Part shown: positions 50,501 through 58,651 of the stretch, piece by piece
Numbering within the stretch: the stretch's first letter is position 1
How the letters are laid out: each line of letters opens with the position of its first letter
Assembly (NCBI GenBank): GCA_021730285.1
Contig: CP082962.1
Span: forward strand, 620,001 to 684,000
Direction of reading: 5' to 3'
Source of the DNA: Desulfovibrio sp. JY
GTDB taxonomy: Bacteria > Desulfobacterota > Desulfovibrionia > Desulfovibrionales > Desulfovibrionaceae
DNA: 64,000 bases
Made by a program: the position numbers and the translations under genes
The notes under the pieces: generated by a model
The model's database searches: none
What the model was told of the DNA's origin: nothing
Seen by the model: only the letters and a program-made list of their open reading frames with translations

Positions 50501-52084
50501 ATGGAAACCCCCTCCGCGCCGGCCGCCCCCTGGATGCCCCTGGCCAATCCCTGGCTGATCGCCGCCTCGGTCATGCTGGCCACCTTCATGGAGGTCCTCG
50601 ACACCTCGGTGGCCAACGTGGCCCTGCCCCACATGGCCGGAAGCCTGGCCGCCACCCAGGACGAATCGACCTGGGTGCTGACCAGCTATCTGGTCAGCAA
50701 CGCCATCGTGCTGCCCATGACCGGCTGGCTCAGCACCACCTTCGGCCGCAAACGTTTTTTGCTCGTGTGCGTCACGGGCTTCACCCTGGCCTCGGCGGCC
50801 TGCGGCGCGGCCCCGACCATGGCGCTGCTGGTGCTGGCCCGGGTGCTCCAGGGCGCGGCCGGCGGCGCGCTCCAGCCGCTGTCCCAGGCCATCCTCATGG
50901 AGAGCTTTCCGCCGCACAAACGCGGCATGGCCATGGCCGCCTTCGGCATGGGCGTAGTGGTGGCCCCCATCGTCGGGCCGCTTTTAGGCGGTTGGATCAC
51001 GGACAACATGTCCTGGCGCTGGATCTTTTTCATCAACCTGCCGGTGGGCATCGCCGCCCTGCTCATGTGCCAGACGTTTCTGGAGGACCCGCCGTATCTG
51101 CTGGAGGCCAAGTCCCGCCGGGCCGGCAAGATCGATTACATGGGCTTTCTGTTCATGGTGGCCTGGCTGTCCACGCTCCAGATCGTACTCGACCGGGGCC
51201 AGGAAGTGGACTGGTTCGCCGCCGTCTGGATTCGCTGGTTTTCCGGGGTGAGCCTCGCGTCCATGCTCGCCTTCATCTGGTGGGAGCTGCGCACCGCCCA
51301 TCCGCTGGTCGAGCTGCGCGTGCTGCGCGACCGCGATTTCGCCGCCTGCACCGCCATGATCGCCGTGGTCGGGGTGGTGCTCTACAGCGCCATCACCCTC
51401 CTGCCGCTTTTCATGCAAAACCTCATGGGCTACTCCGCCTTCGACAGCGGCATAGCCCTCAGTCCCCGGGGCATCGGGGCGATCATCGCCATGATCTTCG
51501 TGGGCCGGATCATCGGCAAGGTGGACAACCGGGTGCTCATCGGCGGCGGCTTCGTGCTCATGGCCTATTCGTCGTACCGCTTCGCGGAGATCAACCTCGA
51601 CATCTCGCTTATGGCCATCATCTGGCCGAGCGTGCTGCTCGGGCTGTCCATGGCCATGGTCTTCGTGCCGCTGACCACCCAGGCCATGTCCAACCTGGCC
51701 AACGAACAGATGGGCAATGCGGCCGGCATCTTCAACCTCATGCGCAATATCGGGGGAAGTATCGGCATCGCGGCGCTGATCGCCGTGGTGGACCGGGGAG
51801 CCCAGGCGCACCAGATGCTCCTCGGCGGCCACATCCGGGCCGACAGCCCGCGCTTCCAGGCCTACCTGCAAGCCTTGCAGACCTACCTCTCGCAACACAC
51901 CGACGCGGTGACGGCCAAGCTCAAGGCCCTGGGGCTCACCTACGACCTGCTCGTGCAACAGGCCACCCTGCTCGCCTACATGGACGGCTTCCGGATAATG
52001 GCCTACCTGTGCCTGCTGTGCATTCCGTGCGTGCTGTTCCTGCGCCGGATGCGCAAGGGCGCCAAGCCGGTCATGGGGCACTAA
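50501..52084 (+). CDS. EmrB-type MFS multidrug exporter (DHA2 family)
   Basis: 527 residues with about 14 membrane helices. VMLATFMEVLDTSVANVALPHMAGSL (motif D1 region), GWLSTTFGRKRFLL (motif A), and VVAPIVGPLLGGWITDNMSWRWIFFINLPVG (motif C) identify the DHA2/EmrB family. It would expel hydrophobic toxins using the proton gradient, together with the upstream EmrA-like protein. The cargo is unknown. Confidence 0.93.
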   Translation: METPSAPAAPWMPLANPWLIAASVMLATFMEVLDTSVANVALPHMAGSLAATQDESTWVLTSYLVSNAIVLPMTGWLSTTFGRKRFLLVCVTGFTLASAACGAAPTMALLVLARVLQGAAGGALQPLSQAILMESFPPHKRGMAMAAFGMGVVVAPIVGPLLGGWITDNMSWRWIFFINLPVGIAALLMCQTFLEDPPYLLEAKSRRAGKIDYMGFLFMVAWLSTLQIVLDRGQEVDWFAAVWIRWFSGVSLASMLAFIWWELRTAHPLVELRVLRDRDFAACTAMIAVVGVVLYSAITLLPLFMQNLMGYSAFDSGIALSPRGIGAIIAMIFVGRIIGKVDNRVLIGGGFVLMAYSSYRFAEINLDISLMAIIWPSVLLGLSMAMVFVPLTTQAMSNLANEQMGNAAGIFNLMRNIGGSIGIAALIAVVDRGAQAHQMLLGGHIRADSPRFQAYLQALQTYLSQHTDAVTAKLKALGLTYDLLVQQATLLAYMDGFRIMAYLCLLCIPCVLFLRRMRKGAKPVMGH

Positions 52085-52089
52085 AAGAC

Positions 52090-52123
52090 GGGGGGAAACT
52101 TTTCTGAAGAAAAGTTTCCCCCC
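52090..52123. repeat. Hairpin repeat, family 1, copy f
   Basis: A perfect 16-bp stem (52090-52105 with 52108-52123, GGGGGGAAACTTTTCT) beginning 5 bp after the exporter stop, with the reverse-complement flank CCAAAGACTTTTA at 52134. Confidence 0.88.
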
Positions 52124-52251
52124 AGCCCCCCCTTCCAAAGACTTTTACCGGTTACAGTATATTTTCACTACCAACATGTAATCATTAATTTTTTTGGATT
52201 AGAGAGCGCGTCATCGTCATACCGACAGGCGCTTGAGGGCGGGGATGTTTC

Positions 52252-52280
52252 TTGACGATAGGGTAAATATGCCATATTTT
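52252..52280 (+). promoter_or_regulatory. Promoter of the HigBA-like toxin-antitoxin operon
   Basis: TTGACG (52252-52257), 17-bp spacer, TATTTT (52275-52280), in DNA that is clearly more AT-rich than the surrounding chromosome; 31 bp before the toxin start. Confidence 0.65.
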
Positions 52281-52311
52281 TCCGACGAAGGACAGCAGGG
52301 CAATACCCGTC

Positions 52312-52659
52312 ATGAAAAAACTGTACTGGGTCGGAAACTCGAAAGAACAAATCCGCGCGTTTCCGGACGAAGTGCAGGATGAAGCCGGTACAACGCTTCG
52401 AAAGGTCCAATACGGGCAGACGCCGGATAATACCTGTCCATTGACCGGCCTTGGCGAAGGCATAAACGGCGTGATTGAGATCAAGGTCGACTACGACAAG
52501 GAAACATTTCGTGTGATCTATGTCGCCAAGCTTTCCAAAGGGATCTACGTCCTCCACGCATTCCATAAGAAGTCAAAAAGCGGGATAGGCATCCCGGCAA
52601 AAGAGAAGGATTTGATCGTCAAGCGCTACAAGTCCGCACGTTCCCACGATGCGGCGTAG
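52312..52659 (+). CDS. higB: HigB/RelE-superfamily toxin (phage Gp49-like)
   Basis: 115 residues. The fold signature of the RelE/HigB (PF05973) group is visible: KKLYWVGNSKEQIRAFPDEVQDEAG, GLGEGINGVIEIKVDYDKETFRVIYVAKLSKGIYVLHAFHKKSKS. Such toxins cleave mRNA on the ribosome. The antitoxin gene follows 13 bp later. The gene order toxin-antitoxin matches HigBA. Lower GC than neighbours suggests transfer. Confidence 0.85.
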   Translation: MKKLYWVGNSKEQIRAFPDEVQDEAGTTLRKVQYGQTPDNTCPLTGLGEGINGVIEIKVDYDKETFRVIYVAKLSKGIYVLHAFHKKSKSGIGIPAKEKDLIVKRYKSARSHDAA

Positions 52660-52672
52660 CAGGAGAAGCGTC

Positions 52673-52999
52673 ATGGAAGAAACCATCAGCGAAGGGACCG
52701 GAAACGTCTTCACCGACCTGGGGCGGCCGGACGCCGCCGCGCGCGCCTACAAAGCCGATCTTGTCATGATTCTTGAAGACATCATCAAGCGCCAGGGTCT
52801 CACGCAGGTTGAAGCCGCCCAATGTTGCGGGACCGACCAGAGCACCTTATCGAAAGTGCTTCGTGGGCGCGTTGGTCTTGTGACCACGGACCGCCTGATA
52901 CGCTGGCTCGGTTGTCTTGGCGGTTCCGTGCGGATCACCGTGGAGACAACGCCCGGGAAGGCTGTAGCTCCCGTGTCCGTTCATTTCCGCGCGGCCTGA
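52673..52999 (+). CDS. higA: XRE-family antitoxin (HigA-like)
   Basis: 108 residues from ATG 52673 with AGGAGA upstream. A helix-turn-helix is visible (ILEDIIKRQGLTQVEAAQCCGTDQSTLSKVLRGRVGLVTTDRLIRWLGCLG), fitting the HTH_37 antitoxins that pair with Gp49-like toxins. It should bind the toxin and repress the operon promoter. The C-terminal tail (VETTPGKAVAPVSVHFRAA) is short. Confidence 0.87.
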   Translation: MEETISEGTGNVFTDLGRPDAAARAYKADLVMILEDIIKRQGLTQVEAAQCCGTDQSTLSKVLRGRVGLVTTDRLIRWLGCLGGSVRITVETTPGKAVAPVSVHFRAA

Positions 53000-53052
53000 C
53001 CGCTGCCTGGCCCGCTCCACCACCCCTTCGAAAGTTTTTCGGAGGGGAGAGC

Positions 53053-53094
53053 GCGAGAGGGGGACCTTTTTTTCAAAAAAGGTCCCCCTCTCGC
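53053..53094. repeat. Hairpin repeat, family 1, copy g
   Basis: A perfect 20-bp stem (53053-53072 with 53075-53094), preceded by AAAGTTTTTCGGAGGGG. The GCGAGAGGGG outer arm is the same as copy a. Lies between convergent higA and the CoA ligase gene. Confidence 0.9.
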
Positions 53095-53120
53095 ATCTGC
53101 ATCTCTTCCCCTCTTCTCCT

Positions 53121-54416
53121 CTAATCTATCCCATTCCTGTCGTCGTGGACGCGTTTGGTCTTGCCGCAGCTGCGGGGCAGGCTGCCGGGCGGCAGGATTT
53201 CCACCCAGATGCGCACGAACAGGTGCTTGCGCAACGAGGTGGAGATGGCTTCGGACAGATTCTGGTCCAGGTCGCTGCCGGCGGCGGGTTTGCGCTCCAC
53301 CTTGAGCACCATCTGGTCGCGGCCGTCACGGCGCAGGAGGCGGATCTCGAACTCGCTGTCCACGTCCCTGAACTCTTCCAGGACGCTGGCGATCTGGCCG
53401 GGGTAGATGTTGACCCCGCGAAAAACGAACATGTCGTCGGAGCGGCCGACGATGCGGTCGTGGCGCGGCAGGGACAAGCCGCACGGGCAGGGCTCGGGCA
53501 TAAGCCGCGTGAGGTCCCGGGTGCGGTAGCGGATCAGCGGCGCGGCTTCCTTGCAAAGGCTGGTCACCACCATCTCGCCCACCTCGCCGGGGCCGACCGG
53601 CTGCAAGGTGTTGGGATCGAGCACTTCCAGGATGAACTTGTCGGCCCAGTAGTGGATGCCGTTGTGGGCGGAGCATTCGAGCCCCGCGCCCGGGCCGTAC
53701 AGCTCGGTCATGCCGGTGATGTCGAAGCTCTCCTCGAGGCCGAGCCACTGCTCGAAGCGGCGGCGCATCTTGTCGGTGTGCGTCTCGGCTCCGAAAATGA
53801 CTTTTCGCAGCTTGAGGCGCTTTTTCATGTCGCGCTTTTGCACTTCCTCGGCCAGGAGCAGGGCCATGGAAGCGGTGGAGCACAGACACGTCGTGCCCAT
53901 GTCCTCGATGAGCTGGAGATGGATTTCCATGTTGCCCGGCCCGACCGGCAGGGCCATGGCCCCGAACCGTTCGCAGCCGAGCTGGAACCCCGCGCCGGCC
54001 GTCCACAGGCCGTAGCCCACGGCGATCTGCACCCGGTCGAGGGTGGTCAACCCGGCCAGCTCGTAGCAGCGGGCGAACATGTCCTTCCAGGTGTCGATGT
54101 CGCGCTGGGTATAGGCCAAAATCTTGCGCTTGCCGGTGGTGCCGGAGGAGGCGTGGATGCGCACGACCTGTTCCTCGGGCACGCAGAGGAGCGGCAGGGG
54201 ATAGCCCTGGCGCAGGTCCTCGACCGTGGTCACGGGCAGGCGGGCCAAATCGTCCAGGGTCAGCTCCTGGCCGGGATCGTAGCCGGACTCGGCCAGCCGT
54301 TCCCGGTACACGGGATTGCCGGCGAAGGCGTGGCGGCAGGTCCAGTTGAGACCTTTGGTCTGAATGTCGGTCAGGGCTTTGGGGGAAAGTTCGGGCAAAA
54401 AACGGTAACGGCTCAT
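53121..54416 (-). CDS. paaK: Phenylacetate-CoA ligase family protein (PaaK-like)
   Basis: 431 residues from ATG 54416 (GGGAG upstream). AMP-forming adenylate domain: IHASSGTTGKRKILAYTQRD (P-loop), GMTELYGPGAGLEC, RTRDLTRLMPEPCPCG and GRSDDMFVFRGVNIYPGQI at the hinge; C-terminal AMP-binding lobe with EIRLLRRDGRDQMVLKVE. It activates an aryl acetate with CoA and ATP. Two or more paralogues are common in Desulfovibrio, often next to indolepyruvate ferredoxin oxidoreductase; that gene is not here, so the exact acid is not certain. A four-Cys cluster (CPCG) is usual in the family. Confidence 0.9.
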   Translation of the reverse strand: MSRYRFLPELSPKALTDIQTKGLNWTCRHAFAGNPVYRERLAESGYDPGQELTLDDLARLPVTTVEDLRQGYPLPLLCVPEEQVVRIHASSGTTGKRKILAYTQRDIDTWKDMFARCYELAGLTTLDRVQIAVGYGLWTAGAGFQLGCERFGAMALPVGPGNMEIHLQLIEDMGTTCLCSTASMALLLAEEVQKRDMKKRLKLRKVIFGAETHTDKMRRRFEQWLGLEESFDITGMTELYGPGAGLECSAHNGIHYWADKFILEVLDPNTLQPVGPGEVGEMVVTSLCKEAAPLIRYRTRDLTRLMPEPCPCGLSLPRHDRIVGRSDDMFVFRGVNIYPGQIASVLEEFRDVDSEFEIRLLRRDGRDQMVLKVERKPAAGSDLDQNLSEAISTSLRKHLFVRIWVEILPPGSLPRSCGKTKRVHDDRNGID

Positions 54417-54450
54417 GCGGGGCTCCCAAAAACAAGATCGGTCGGCCCTG

Positions 54451-55317
54451 TTATCCGAAAACCGCAATAAAGAAAACGCCTGCGACCATCAAAAGTGCCC
54501 CGGGCAGACGGTGGCCCAGATCGGGCTCGCGCAGCACGAAGGCGCCTAAAAGCACGCCAAAAACGATGCTGAGGCGCTTGACCGCGATGACGTAGGACAC
54601 CTGGGTCAGCGGCAGGGCCTGCATCTGACAAAAAAGTCCCACCGCCTCGAGAAACCCGGCCGTGACAAGCCCCCACGGCGCGCGGGCGAGCTGGCGGCGG
54701 ATATGCGGCACGCCGGCGGCAACACCCGGGAAAAGGGCCAAGGCCGTGGCCGTGTAGACCGCCGCGCCCCAGACCGCTGGCGACGAGGCGGTAAGCCCCA
54801 GCTTGTCGACATTGGCCCCAACGCTCCAGATGAGCGCCACCAACAGCATCAGCCGGGAGCCCTTGTTGGTGAAAAGCGCCCGCACCGGCCCGAGCAGGCC
54901 GTGGCGGCTCTCGCGCAAATTGAGCACGTACGCGCCGACGACCACCAGCAGGATGCCGCCCACGCCGGCCGGTTCGGGAAATTCGCCCACGGTCACAGGC
55001 GAGGTGAAAAGAAGAAAAAGCGGCGTAAAGGCCAGCATGGGGAGCGTCAGGGACAGATCGCCCGCGGCCAGGGCTCGGCCGTAGAGCCAGTAGGTCACGC
55101 CGCCAAGGGTCCCGCCGACGAGCAGCAGCGGCCAGAAAGCGTCGACGATCACCGGCCCGGGAGACGCGGCCGCGAACGACCACAAAAAGACCGAGGCCGC
55201 CACGCAGTAGGCGAACATGACAAGAGCGGGGTCGATGCCGCCAAGCGCCCGCTTGAGAAAGGTGTCCTTGACCGCCTGGGTCAGGGCCGTCACGCAGGCC
55301 AGAAAAAACCAGGTCAT
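54451..55317 (-). CDS. EamA-like (DMT superfamily) transporter
   Basis: 288 residues from ATG 55317. About ten membrane helices in two EamA repeats (TWFFLACVTALTQAVKDTFLKRAL ... VLNLRESRHGLLGPVRALF; then LMLLVALIWSVGANVDKLGLTAS ... YVIAVKRLSIVFGVLLGAFVLREPD). Such proteins export amino acids or other metabolites. It is 34 bp upstream of the CoA ligase gene on the same strand, so the two may be co-transcribed. Substrate unknown. Confidence 0.85.
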   Translation of the reverse strand: MTWFFLACVTALTQAVKDTFLKRALGGIDPALVMFAYCVAASVFLWSFAAASPGPVIVDAFWPLLLVGGTLGGVTYWLYGRALAAGDLSLTLPMLAFTPLFLLFTSPVTVGEFPEPAGVGGILLVVVGAYVLNLRESRHGLLGPVRALFTNKGSRLMLLVALIWSVGANVDKLGLTASSPAVWGAAVYTATALALFPGVAAGVPHIRRQLARAPWGLVTAGFLEAVGLFCQMQALPLTQVSYVIAVKRLSIVFGVLLGAFVLREPDLGHRLPGALLMVAGVFFIAVFG

Positions 55318-55488
55318 GGGCCGCCGTTTCCGTTTTTTTCCCGGCCACAAGCGGCCGCGGCCGGACCTTACAGAGCCACGTTCGCGGCGGCAAGCGGCCG
55401 TTGCCGGGGACGTGACGCGCGCCGCCGGCCCGTGCTACGTCTCCCCGGCCCGGGCGTCGCTATCGGGACTTCACTGCAAGGAGCGCGC

Positions 55489-55974
55489 ATGGAACTCGGT
55501 CACGTCTTCCCCATGGCCGCAGGCGCCATCAAAACGGGGTGGCTGACGGCCCTTTTCGGGGGCATGCTGGTGTTGTGGATGGGCCTTTTTTTCTTCCTGA
55601 CCTACATGATAAACGGCGCGGCCAGGGCGGAAATCGCCCTTCGCGGCGACAAGCTGGTGGTGCGCGGCGGGGTCTACGGCCGCGACATTCCCCTCGCCGC
55701 CATAAACGCCGGAGAGGCCAAGCGGGTGGACCTTGGCCGGAAGGGTCCCAAAAGCCTCAAATGGCGCCGCAACGGCGTGGGGCTGCCCGGCCTTTCAGCG
55801 GGCTGGTTTCGCCTTCGCGACGGCGAAAAGGCGCTGGTCTTCGTCACGGACAAGGCCCGGGCCGTCTATGTGCCAACGACCCTCGGCTACGGCGTGGTGG
55901 TAAGCCCCGGTGAGCCCGAACGCTTTCTGGAGGCGCTACGCCAGGCGGCCGCCAACGGCGTGTCCAGGCAATAA
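55489..55974 (+). CDS. Membrane-anchored PH-like domain protein
   Basis: 161 residues from ATG 55489, GGAG upstream. One N-terminal membrane helix (about 17-42) is followed by a bacterial PH-like domain (RAEIALRGDKLVVRGGVYGRDIPLAAINAGEAKRVDLGRK ... GWFRLRDGEKALVFVTDKARAVYVPT ... PGEPERFLEALRQ). The SPxxPxxFL-type ending (SPGEPERFLEAL) is common in these proteins. Function unknown. Confidence 0.8.
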   Translation: MELGHVFPMAAGAIKTGWLTALFGGMLVLWMGLFFFLTYMINGAARAEIALRGDKLVVRGGVYGRDIPLAAINAGEAKRVDLGRKGPKSLKWRRNGVGLPGLSAGWFRLRDGEKALVFVTDKARAVYVPTTLGYGVVVSPGEPERFLEALRQAAANGVSRQ

Positions 55975-56320
55975 AATTTTCGCGGCCCGCGCCGCAGGCG
56001 CATCCCGGCCGACGACAAACGGCCGGAACCTTTCGGTCCCGGCCGCCGTCGTGGGGTTTGAGGGTTGTGGAGGTTGTGTGGGATGCGCTCTATGGACAGC
56101 CCCGGGGACAGTCGGGGCTTCCTTGCTTACGGACCGCCTGCCGCCTGCCGAGCCACTGCCTGCGGCGGCCGTCCTCGTCTTTCGGGATGTCCCGGTCGAG
56201 GTGGGTTCATCTCTAACTAAGTTGAGAACAATAATCAAGATCAAAACCAGCAAAACATCCAAAAAAAACCGCGACGCCGGAACAACCCGACGCCGCGGCA
56301 CTCAAGGGGGGCGGGAGAAA
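55975..56320. other. 346-bp intergenic region after the PH-like gene
   Basis: Between convergent genes. It contains AGCCCCG / CGGGGCT hairpin (around 56096-56118), which may end the PH-domain transcript, and the NikL-side terminator at 56261-56298. An open frame on the minus strand starts in the terminator and is not accepted as a gene. Confidence 0.65.
56261..56298 (-). terminator. Intrinsic terminator of the NikKL-like pair
   Basis: Twelve paired positions (56269-56280 with 56287-56298), two of them G-U in the minus-strand RNA, followed there by eight T. It lies 23 bp after the stop at 56322. Confidence 0.88.
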
Positions 56321-56321
56321 A

Positions 56322-56819
56322 TCAGCTTCGAACAGCCCCTTTCCGCGAGGCCCGGCGACGCAGCAGCGCCGCGACAAGCCCCAGGTTGGCCAGCAGGCTT
56401 ATGCCCAGCACGATTTCCCGCCAGCCGGGACCTATCGCCCCGCTTCCAGCCTGGGCAACCGGCGGTACGGGCTTGCCGGTGTTCGCCTGCGCCGCCACAG
56501 TGACGGCATGCACGGCCCGATGGCCCTGACCGTCGGAGGCGGCCACGCTCCACACGCCCGGCCCGGACGGCACAAAGGCGAAGCGGCCCCGGGCATCGGC
56601 ATGGGCGCTTTGATAGAGCGTCCCTTCCTGCCCCGGGGCCGTCACCTTGACCTGGGCGAAGGACATGGGTTCCCCGTCGGCGTAGAGGAACTCCATGGCC
56701 CTGGCCGCACCCGGGTCCATTTCCCGCGAACCGACGCCGTGCGCGAAGACGGTGACGGGGTGCCCGACCATCACCATCCACACGACCATGGCCGCGAAAA
56801 GAGAACCAATCTTACGCAT
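56322..56819 (-). CDS. NikL-like periplasmic protein with C-terminal membrane helix
   Basis: 165 residues from ATG 56819, 2 bp after the DUF4198 stop. A signal sequence (1-27), a carboxypeptidase-regulatory-like beta-sandwich (about 40-110: MEFLYADGEPMSFAQVKVTAPGQ ... GRFAFVPSGPGVWSVAASDGQGH), then a linker and a C-terminal membrane helix (EIVLGISLLANLGLVAALLRRR). This design matches NikL, an accessory part of ECF-type nickel/cobalt transporters in deltaproteobacteria. No nikMQO genes are here, so the assignment rests on architecture and the DUF4198 neighbour. Confidence 0.65.
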   Translation of the reverse strand: MRKIGSLFAAMVVWMVMVGHPVTVFAHGVGSREMDPGAARAMEFLYADGEPMSFAQVKVTAPGQEGTLYQSAHADARGRFAFVPSGPGVWSVAASDGQGHRAVHAVTVAAQANTGKPVPPVAQAGSGAIGPGWREIVLGISLLANLGLVAALLRRRASRKGAVRS

Positions 56820-56821
56820 CG

Positions 56822-57589
56822 CTATTGCACGCAAAAGGTCAGCGTGGAGCGCAAGGCTTCCCGGTCGATGGTCTTGTCCGCCGACGGGCCCTTTGTCTCG
56901 GTGCGCACCATCCACAGCCCCGGATGCGTGATCCGCACCTTGGCCACGCCGTCATCGCCGGTCTCGGTGTAATAGGCGTAACTGTTGGGCGTCTTCGTAA
57001 ACCCGTCATAGGTCGCCAGCACCACGGCCGGCGTGGGCTTGCCGTCCAAAAGCACCTTCACGTCCATGTCCTGGCCGACCTTGACCTTGGCCGGATCGGT
57101 CAGCGGCACAAGCTCCAGCTTCTGCCCGACCACGGCGTCGAACCCGGCATCGCTGCCGCCAACCGACACGATGGCCTTGGCGAACTTTTCGTAGCTGTTG
57201 CTCTTGGTCGCCCCGGGCAAGTCCTTCTTCGTGCCCTTTTTCATGCCGTCGGGCGTCAGGCTCCAGACCTGCGGCAGCCGGTGCACCAGGATCAGCCCCG
57301 CGCCCGGCTTGGCAAACGTCGCCTGCCCGTTGAACACAAACGTCTTGGCATCCGGCGTCAGCTTGACTTCCACAGGCTTGCCGTCGGTCACGACAAACGC
57401 CTTGACGTCCGCCGGCGTCTCCAGCTCCTCGCTGACAATGAACACATGGGCCGAATGCACGCTAAACGGCACGGCTTTGCCCACGGCTGCCGCGCACGTC
57501 CCCGGCTTGATGGCGATTTCATGCGCAACCGCCGGACTCGCCACGCCAATTCCCAGCAACAGTCCCAGCACAACCAGCATCTTTCTCAC
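56822..57589 (-). CDS. DUF4198 (NikK-like) periplasmic protein
   Basis: 255 residues from GTG 57589, 9 bp after AAGGAG; a second start (ATG) lies three codons later. A signal peptide ending VAHEIAIKP leaves a His at the mature N-terminus, typical of DUF4198 nickel-binding proteins. VHSAHVFIVSEELETPADVKAFV and VVLATYDGFTKTPNSYAYYTETGDDGVAKVRITHPGLWMVRTETKG match the family. Probably a periplasmic metal-handling component. The upstream region is very AT-rich (57600-57660), so this operon has its own promoter there. Located beside cbiC on the other strand. Confidence 0.8.
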   Translation of the reverse strand: MRKMLVVLGLLLGIGVASPAVAHEIAIKPGTCAAAVGKAVPFSVHSAHVFIVSEELETPADVKAFVVTDGKPVEVKLTPDAKTFVFNGQATFAKPGAGLILVHRLPQVWSLTPDGMKKGTKKDLPGATKSNSYEKFAKAIVSVGGSDAGFDAVVGQKLELVPLTDPAKVKVGQDMDVKVLLDGKPTPAVVLATYDGFTKTPNSYAYYTETGDDGVAKVRITHPGLWMVRTETKGPSADKTIDREALRSTLTFCVQ

Positions 57590-57738
57590 AATACGGAACT
57601 CCTTTTATGTATTTAATAAAACTTCATTATCTTTATTTGTGACTAATTTATTATTCGTGCTACTGTCAACCCCATAATCGACCGCGCCCCTTGGCCCCCC
57701 CTCGAAACCCAGGTACCTATCCCACCAAGAGGTGCATC

Positions 57739-58398
57739 ATGCCCGAGACTCCCGAAATCCAACCCGTCACCGCCCCGGACGCCATCGAAGCGCGATCCCT
57801 GGCCATCATCGACGCCGAAGTCCCCGAGCCGCGTCCCTTCGCCGGCCACCAGTGGACCATCGTGCGCCGGCTCATCCACACCACCGCCGACTTCGAAATG
57901 CTCGACCTCGCGCGCTTCTCCCCAGGTGCCGTCGAGGCCGGCCTCTCCGCCCTGGCCAAAGGCGCGACCATCGTCACCGATACCGAAATGGCCCGCTGCG
58001 CCATCCCGACCAGACGCCTCACCCCGCTCGGCTGCTCCGTGCGCTGCCTGCTCAACGACCCGGCCGTCGTCGCCGCCGCCAAGGCCGCCAACGGCACCCG
58101 CGCCGCCGCCGCCATGGACGCCGCCCTCGATACCATCCAAGGCTCCATCATCTTCGCCATCGGCAACGCCCCCACCGCCCTGCTGCGCCTCGTCAAACGC
58201 CTGGACGCCGGTGCCCCCGCCCCCGACCTCGTCATCGGCATGCCCGTCGGCTTCGTCAACGCCGCCGAATCCAAGGCGCTGCTCATGACCCGCTCCGACG
58301 TGCCCTGGATCAGCATCTCCGGCCGCAAAGGCGGCTCGGCCCTGGCCGGCGCGACCGTCAATGCGCTGGCGATTCTGGCGGGTGAGAGGAAAGGCTAG
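57739..58398 (+). CDS. cbiC: CbiC, cobalt-precorrin-8 methylmutase
   Basis: 219 residues from ATG 57739 (AAGAGGTG upstream). ITDTEM-type motif TIVTDTEMARCAIP, RAAAAMDAAL, IFAIGNAPTALLRL and LVIGMPVGFVNAAESKALL identify the CbiC/CobH family; the active-site His is in RRLIHTTADFEM. It moves a methyl group from C-11 to C-12 in anaerobic cobalamin synthesis. Divergent from the NikK-like gene: both concern cobalt or nickel, so co-regulation is possible. Confidence 0.94.
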   Translation: MPETPEIQPVTAPDAIEARSLAIIDAEVPEPRPFAGHQWTIVRRLIHTTADFEMLDLARFSPGAVEAGLSALAKGATIVTDTEMARCAIPTRRLTPLGCSVRCLLNDPAVVAAAKAANGTRAAAAMDAALDTIQGSIIFAIGNAPTALLRLVKRLDAGAPAPDLVIGMPVGFVNAAESKALLMTRSDVPWISISGRKGGSALAGATVNALAILAGERKG

Positions 58399-58405
58399 GA
58401 CTGGC

Positions 58406-58499
58406 GGGGCGCTGCCCCGGACCCCGGCAGAGGCTCCGCCTCTGCACTCCGCCGGAGGGCTTATGCCCTCCGGACCTCCCTTTACCGGGTTGGGATGAT
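58406..58499. repeat. GC-rich intergenic repeat, family 2, copy d
   Basis: Hairpins GGGGCGCTGCCCC, GCAGAGGCTCCGCCTCTGC and CCGGAGGGC / GCCCTCCGG. The right part (58443-58499) is the near-exact reverse complement of 9751-9805; the left part matches 29209-29310. Confidence 0.85.
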
Positions 58500-58536
58500 G
58501 GGAGGTGATGGGGATGGACGGCGGGACGACGAATAT

Positions 58537-58606
58537 TTGTTGCCGCAATCGGCCCGGCGACACGAGGCGCTTCGCGCCTCGACGCCGGACGCGATTGCGG
58601 CAACAA
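58537..58606. repeat. Large palindromic element, family 3, copy b
   Basis: Outer 15-bp perfect arms (58537-58551 with 58592-58606, TTGTTGCCGCAATCG), then a CCGGCG / CGCCGG stem, then GAGGCGC / GCGCCTC closed by TTC. Same architecture and GCTTCGC tip as copies a and c but different arm sequence. Confidence 0.85.
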
Positions 58607-58651
58607 CCACGCCAGCGGCGAAGCGCCGCATTCTAAGAAAAAGCTCTTATG

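Noticed and set aside
55936-56301. 121-residue minus-strand frame with a hydrophobic segment
   Set aside because: Its first codons lie inside the intrinsic terminator at 56261-56298, it has no ribosome site, and the hydrophobic run comes from the terminator T-tract and AT-rich DNA.
57590-57738. Cobalamin riboswitch before cbiC
   Set aside because: The divergent gap is only 149 bp, AT-rich, and shows no B12-box-like motif.
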